From Paenibacillus sp. 19GGS1-52 (GTDB lineage: Bacteria; Bacillota; Bacilli; Paenibacillales; Paenibacillaceae), in the NCBI RefSeq assembly GCF_022369515.1, contig NZ_CP059724.1, positions 6,262,001 to 6,326,000 of the forward strand: a stretch of DNA of 64,000 nt. Direction: 5' to 3'. The notes under the pieces were generated by a model. That model was given only the letters and a program-made list of their open reading frames with translations. It made no database searches and had not been told where the DNA came from. The translations under genes were made by a program, and so were the position numbers. Positions 61,319 through 64,000 of the stretch are shown here, one piece after another; the first letter of the stretch is position 1; every line of letters begins with the position of its first letter.

Positions 61319-61651
61319 TATTGGACACCTCATTTATTATGATTTAGAGCGCGTTTGCGGGGCAGTAGGGATTCAAAAGTGGTTATAACCGTCATTACGA
61401 AGAATGTTTGGACTTCCGATCGCTGTTATGCTCTAATTTCTTGAATTTAAATACCACTATGTGGTTGAAATTAGAGCATAAAGGCGAACGCTATGCTTCT
61501 CCATTTCCAAAATTCCTCTCCATGACTCCAACCACCGGTTCAAATCTGCTGCAAGCCGCAGTGCGCGCCTTGCTTCGGGCAGCAAGCCCTCGGCGCTTTG
61601 GCACAGCCAAGCGCCTCCTTAGCGAGTGAAGCGTCTCCTGTATTTGCTACG
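61319..61651. other. 333-bp gap between purF and purM
   Basis: Contains structured element copy A (61402-61530) and, on its right, a GC-rich hairpin (GGCGCTT-..-AAAGCGCC, about 61594-61618). No gene. Confidence 0.7.
61402..61530 (+). repeat. Structured dispersed element, copy A (between purF and purM)
   Basis: Starts GAATGTTTGGACTTCCGATC and ends TTTCCAAAATTCCTCTCC. The main stem TTATGCTCTAATTTC / GAAATTAGAGCATAA is a perfect 15-bp pair. Inner hairpin ACCAC-tat-GTGGT, outermost TTTGGA / TCCAAA. Related copies at 40441-40611 and 41518-41646 keep the pairing with other bases. Confidence 0.82.
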
Positions 61652-63148
61652 TCAGCAACTACATCCATCTTTTTCTTCCCCGCCGAAATCAACCTGCGTC
61701 GGGTAATCATTATCGAAGCAGGACAGGCATAAGCCACCTTTATAATCACCGCTGTTACGTCCGGCGATGGAGGTGATCAGTCCCTCTGGCGAGAGGAAAG
61801 CCAGAGAATCCGCATTAATTTCAGTACACATTTCCTCAATGGACTGGTACGAAGCAATCAGCTCACGACGGTCTGGTGTATCAATTCCGTAGAAGCAAGG
61901 ATTCTTAAACGGCGGTGAAGTAATCCGCACATGTACCTCAGCGGCTCCGGCTTCACGCAGCAGATTGACGATCCGGCGCGAGGTGGTGCCTCGCACAATG
62001 GAATCATCGATCATGACAACACGTTGGCCTTCAACGACACTGCGCACGGCGCTTAGCTTCATCTTTACGCCTTGCTCACGCAGCTCCTGGCTCGGTTGAA
62101 TAAAGGTCCGGCCCGTGTATTTGTTCTTAATCAGCCCAAGCTCATAAGGAATGCCTGTTTGCTCCGCATAGCCGATCGCTGCTGAAATACTGGAATCCGG
62201 TACCCCGGTTACAAGGTCAGCATCCACGAAGGCCTCAAGAGCCATTCGACTGCCCATCCGTTTACGTGCGGAGTGCAGGTTCGAGCCATTCATGTCACTG
62301 TCCGGGCGAGCAAAGTAGATATACTCCATCGCGCACAGCGCTTTGCGTTTCGGTTCAGCAAACCGATCTTCTACAAGACCATCCTTGTCCAGCACGAGCA
62401 CTTCACCCGGCTCAATATCACGGACCAGCTTCGCCCCGATAACTTCCAGCGCACAGGACTCCGAAGCGAACACATAGGCTTCTCCAAGCCGTCCCATCAC
62501 AAGCGGGCGCAGCCCGTGCGAATCAGAGGCAACAACCAGCTTGTCATTGGTCATCAGCAGAAAAGCGAACCCGCCTACCAGCTGTCGCAACGCATCCTTG
62601 GTCGCTTCAACAAAATCCTTTTGCGAACGCGCAATGAGATGCGCTAGCACCTCGGTATCACTGGTCGTCTGGAAGATTGAACCCGCTTGCTCCAGCTCCT
62701 TGCGAATCAGCGGTTCGTTGACGATGTTACCGTTGGTAGCAATTGCCAGGTCGCCGTCACGATATTTGAAGATAAGCGGTTGCGCATTGGTCAAGCGGCT
62801 ATCCCCGCTGGTGGAATAACGCACATGACCGATGGACATGTCTCCGATCAACGAAGCGATTTTGTCCTTATCGAATACTTCCTTTACCAATCCCATACCG
62901 CGGTGATAGTTGAAGTCGCGACCGTTTGCTACACAAATGCCCGCACTTTCCTCCCCGCGATGCTGTAAGGCATGCAGACCGTAGTAAGACATAGAAGCGG
63001 CCTCTGGGTGTCCGAAGACCCCGAAAACGCCACATTCTTCTTTTAAGGTATCAAAAATATCTCCCGAGCCCGTTCCTTCATTGTAAAAGTCGCCGGTCCA
63101 CAGGATGGGTTCCGCCTGCTCTTTCCCGGTCTTTATTTCATAAGACAT
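61652..63148 (-). CDS. purF: Amidophosphoribosyltransferase PurF
   Basis: 498 aa, committed step of purine synthesis. A propeptide precedes the catalytic Cys39 (KEE-CGVFGVFG), as in the Fe-S type of B. subtilis. Glutaminase domain with GHVRYSTSG, phosphoribosyltransferase domain with VVMIDDSIVRGTT, and late cysteines that ligate the 4Fe-4S cluster (CFYGID, CLSCFD). It ends GCSC. It overlaps the end of purL by 16 nt. Confidence 0.96.
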   Translation of the reverse strand: MSYEIKTGKEQAEPILWTGDFYNEGTGSGDIFDTLKEECGVFGVFGHPEAASMSYYGLHALQHRGEESAGICVANGRDFNYHRGMGLVKEVFDKDKIASLIGDMSIGHVRYSTSGDSRLTNAQPLIFKYRDGDLAIATNGNIVNEPLIRKELEQAGSIFQTTSDTEVLAHLIARSQKDFVEATKDALRQLVGGFAFLLMTNDKLVVASDSHGLRPLVMGRLGEAYVFASESCALEVIGAKLVRDIEPGEVLVLDKDGLVEDRFAEPKRKALCAMEYIYFARPDSDMNGSNLHSARKRMGSRMALEAFVDADLVTGVPDSSISAAIGYAEQTGIPYELGLIKNKYTGRTFIQPSQELREQGVKMKLSAVRSVVEGQRVVMIDDSIVRGTTSRRIVNLLREAGAAEVHVRITSPPFKNPCFYGIDTPDRRELIASYQSIEEMCTEINADSLAFLSPEGLITSIAGRNSGDYKGGLCLSCFDNDYPTQVDFGGEEKDGCSC

Positions 63149-64000
63149 GGAATGGCATCCTCCCAGATGAATTTCAATTCTGCGATAGGCTCATCAAGTA
63201 CGGACGCGCCGTCCAGATTCACCCGCAGTCTATCTCCACCTACGGTTCCGATAATTTCTACTGGAACACCGCCAGCAGCAATCGCCGCTTTCAACTCTTC
63301 CGCACGATCAGGTGCTGCTGTAAGCACAATCCGTGATTGGCTTTCACTAAACAAAGCTACATCATGACGCAAGCCACCTGCAGAAAGATCTATGCTTGCT
63401 CCAACACCACCACTAATACAGCTCTCTGCAAGTGCTCCTGCTAGTCCACCCTCAGACAAGTCATGCGCCGAACGCACCAGACCACCGCGAATCGCGCCAA
63501 GTACTGCTTGAAGCAGTTTTTTCTCAGTAGCCAAATCGAGTGCCGGAGGGCGACCTTCTGTTAAGCCATGCACAGCATATTGGAATTCACTGCCGCCAAG
63601 CTCTGCCTTGGTTACACCGAGCAATAGAATAGTATCACCCTCTTGCTTGAAAGCTTGAGTCGTAATATGATCGGTGTCCGTCACCAGACCTACCATACCA
63701 ACAACCGGCGTTGGATAAATGGCTCCTGAAGCATTTTCATTATACAGACTGACGTTTCCACCGATAACCGGCGTATCGAGCACGCGGCAGGCTTCTGCCA
63801 TACCGTCAACAGCACGTTCCATTTGCCAAAAAATCTCTGGTTTCTCCGGGTTGCCGAAGTTCAGATTATCTGTAATTGCCAGCGGTTCAGCACCGGAGCA
63901 GACAATATTGCGTGCCGCTTCGCTGACGGCAATCCGTCCGCCAACTTCAGGATCAAGATAGACATAACGGCCATTACAGTCCGTTGTCATTGCCAAGCCC
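63133..64000 (-). CDS. purL: Phosphoribosylformylglycinamidine synthase II PurL, C-terminal part
   Basis: About 289 codons are visible; the gene continues beyond the right edge. The part begins GLAMTTDCNGRYVYLDPEVG and carries DNLNFGNPEKPE, GGNVSLYNEN, VGMVGLVTD and HDLSEGGLAGALAES, characteristic of the second half of PurL. Its stop lies inside purF (16-nt overlap), as in the purQ-L-F-M order of Bacillales. The upstream purE/K/B/C/S/Q genes would lie outside the window. Confidence 0.95.
   Translation of the reverse strand, partial: GLAMTTDCNGRYVYLDPEVGGRIAVSEAARNIVCSGAEPLAITDNLNFGNPEKPEIFWQMERAVDGMAEACRVLDTPVIGGNVSLYNENASGAIYPTPVVGMVGLVTDTDHITTQAFKQEGDTILLLGVTKAELGGSEFQYAVHGLTEGRPPALDLATEKKLLQAVLGAIRGGLVRSAHDLSEGGLAGALAESCISGGVGASIDLSAGGLRHDVALFSESQSRIVLTAAPDRAEELKAAIAAGGVPVEIIGTVGGDRLRVNLDGASVLDEPIAELKFIWEDAIPCLMK

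Noticed and set aside
61319..61651. Intrinsic terminator that would split the pur operon between purF and purM
   Set aside because: The hairpins present lack a T run on the minus strand, and purM-purN-purH-purD have no other convincing promoter, so readthrough is more likely.

Overview
The window looks like chromosomal DNA of a Gram-positive, spore-former-type Firmicute, most likely Paenibacillus. This rests on family content: BshB2/YojF (bacillithiol), GlnK/GlnL, YerB, YerC, DgkB next to RlmCD, YkaA-type DUF47 next to Pit, an SLH-anchored surface protein, and the purLFMNHD gene order of Bacillales. It also rests on strong GGAGG-type ribosome binding sites with frequent TTG/GTG starts and moderate GC. 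No rRNA, tRNA or CRISPR array was recognised, and most genes lie on the minus strand.

Layout. 1-10 kb: start of a secreted protein running off the left end, a chemoreceptor, a GH94-type phosphorylase with yojF and bshB2, a small membrane-linked methyltransferase, an amino-acid permease and a secreted stalk-domain protein. 10-14 kb: a broken TetR-type regulator followed by a heterodimeric ABC exporter whose two subunits show complementary loss of catalytic motifs. 14-18 kb: two HEAT-like ORFs that read as one long gene split by a frameshift. 18-25 kb: yaaA, a cupin, a DUF4317 protein, a methyltransferase, a small unknown protein and a large membrane GGDEF-EAL enzyme. 25-29.5 kb: an SLH surface protein with NHL-like and InlB-like tandem repeats, next to about 1.4 kb without convincing genes that carries copies of a 15-bp motif. 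29.5-35.4 kb: rlmCD, dgkB, a CbiX chelatase, yerC, a low-complexity basic protein and corA. 35.4-37.4 kb: an endonuclease-less group II intron just behind an intrinsic terminator. 37.4-43.4 kb: a glutamine-type ABC transporter (glnQ, glnH, two permeases) co-directional with the GlnK/GlnL two-component system. 43.6-56 kb: pit/DUF47, yerB, a DODA-type dioxygenase, a hydrolase, small proteins, ilvA, a second chemoreceptor and a SEC-C/TPR protein. 56-64 kb: the 3' two-thirds of the purine operon (purL partial, F, M, N, H, D) ending at a clear terminator.

The most unusual signals are not proteins. (i) Three copies of a roughly 130-170 nt element lie between genes inside the gln and pur operons; their stems change sequence but keep pairing. 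(ii) Four imperfect palindromes at 50-60 bp spacing fill the unusually long purN-purH gap. (iii) A recurrent leader sequence abuts the ribosome binding sites of three unrelated genes (cupin, yerB, yerC). (iv) A 15-bp motif (AATAAAC..CTTGCTA type) occurs five times around 25-29.5 kb, once overlapping the rlmCD stop codon. (v) A 13-bp direct repeat sits upstream of the glnQ promoter and may be the GlnL binding site. All calls come from reading the sequence; no database search was run.
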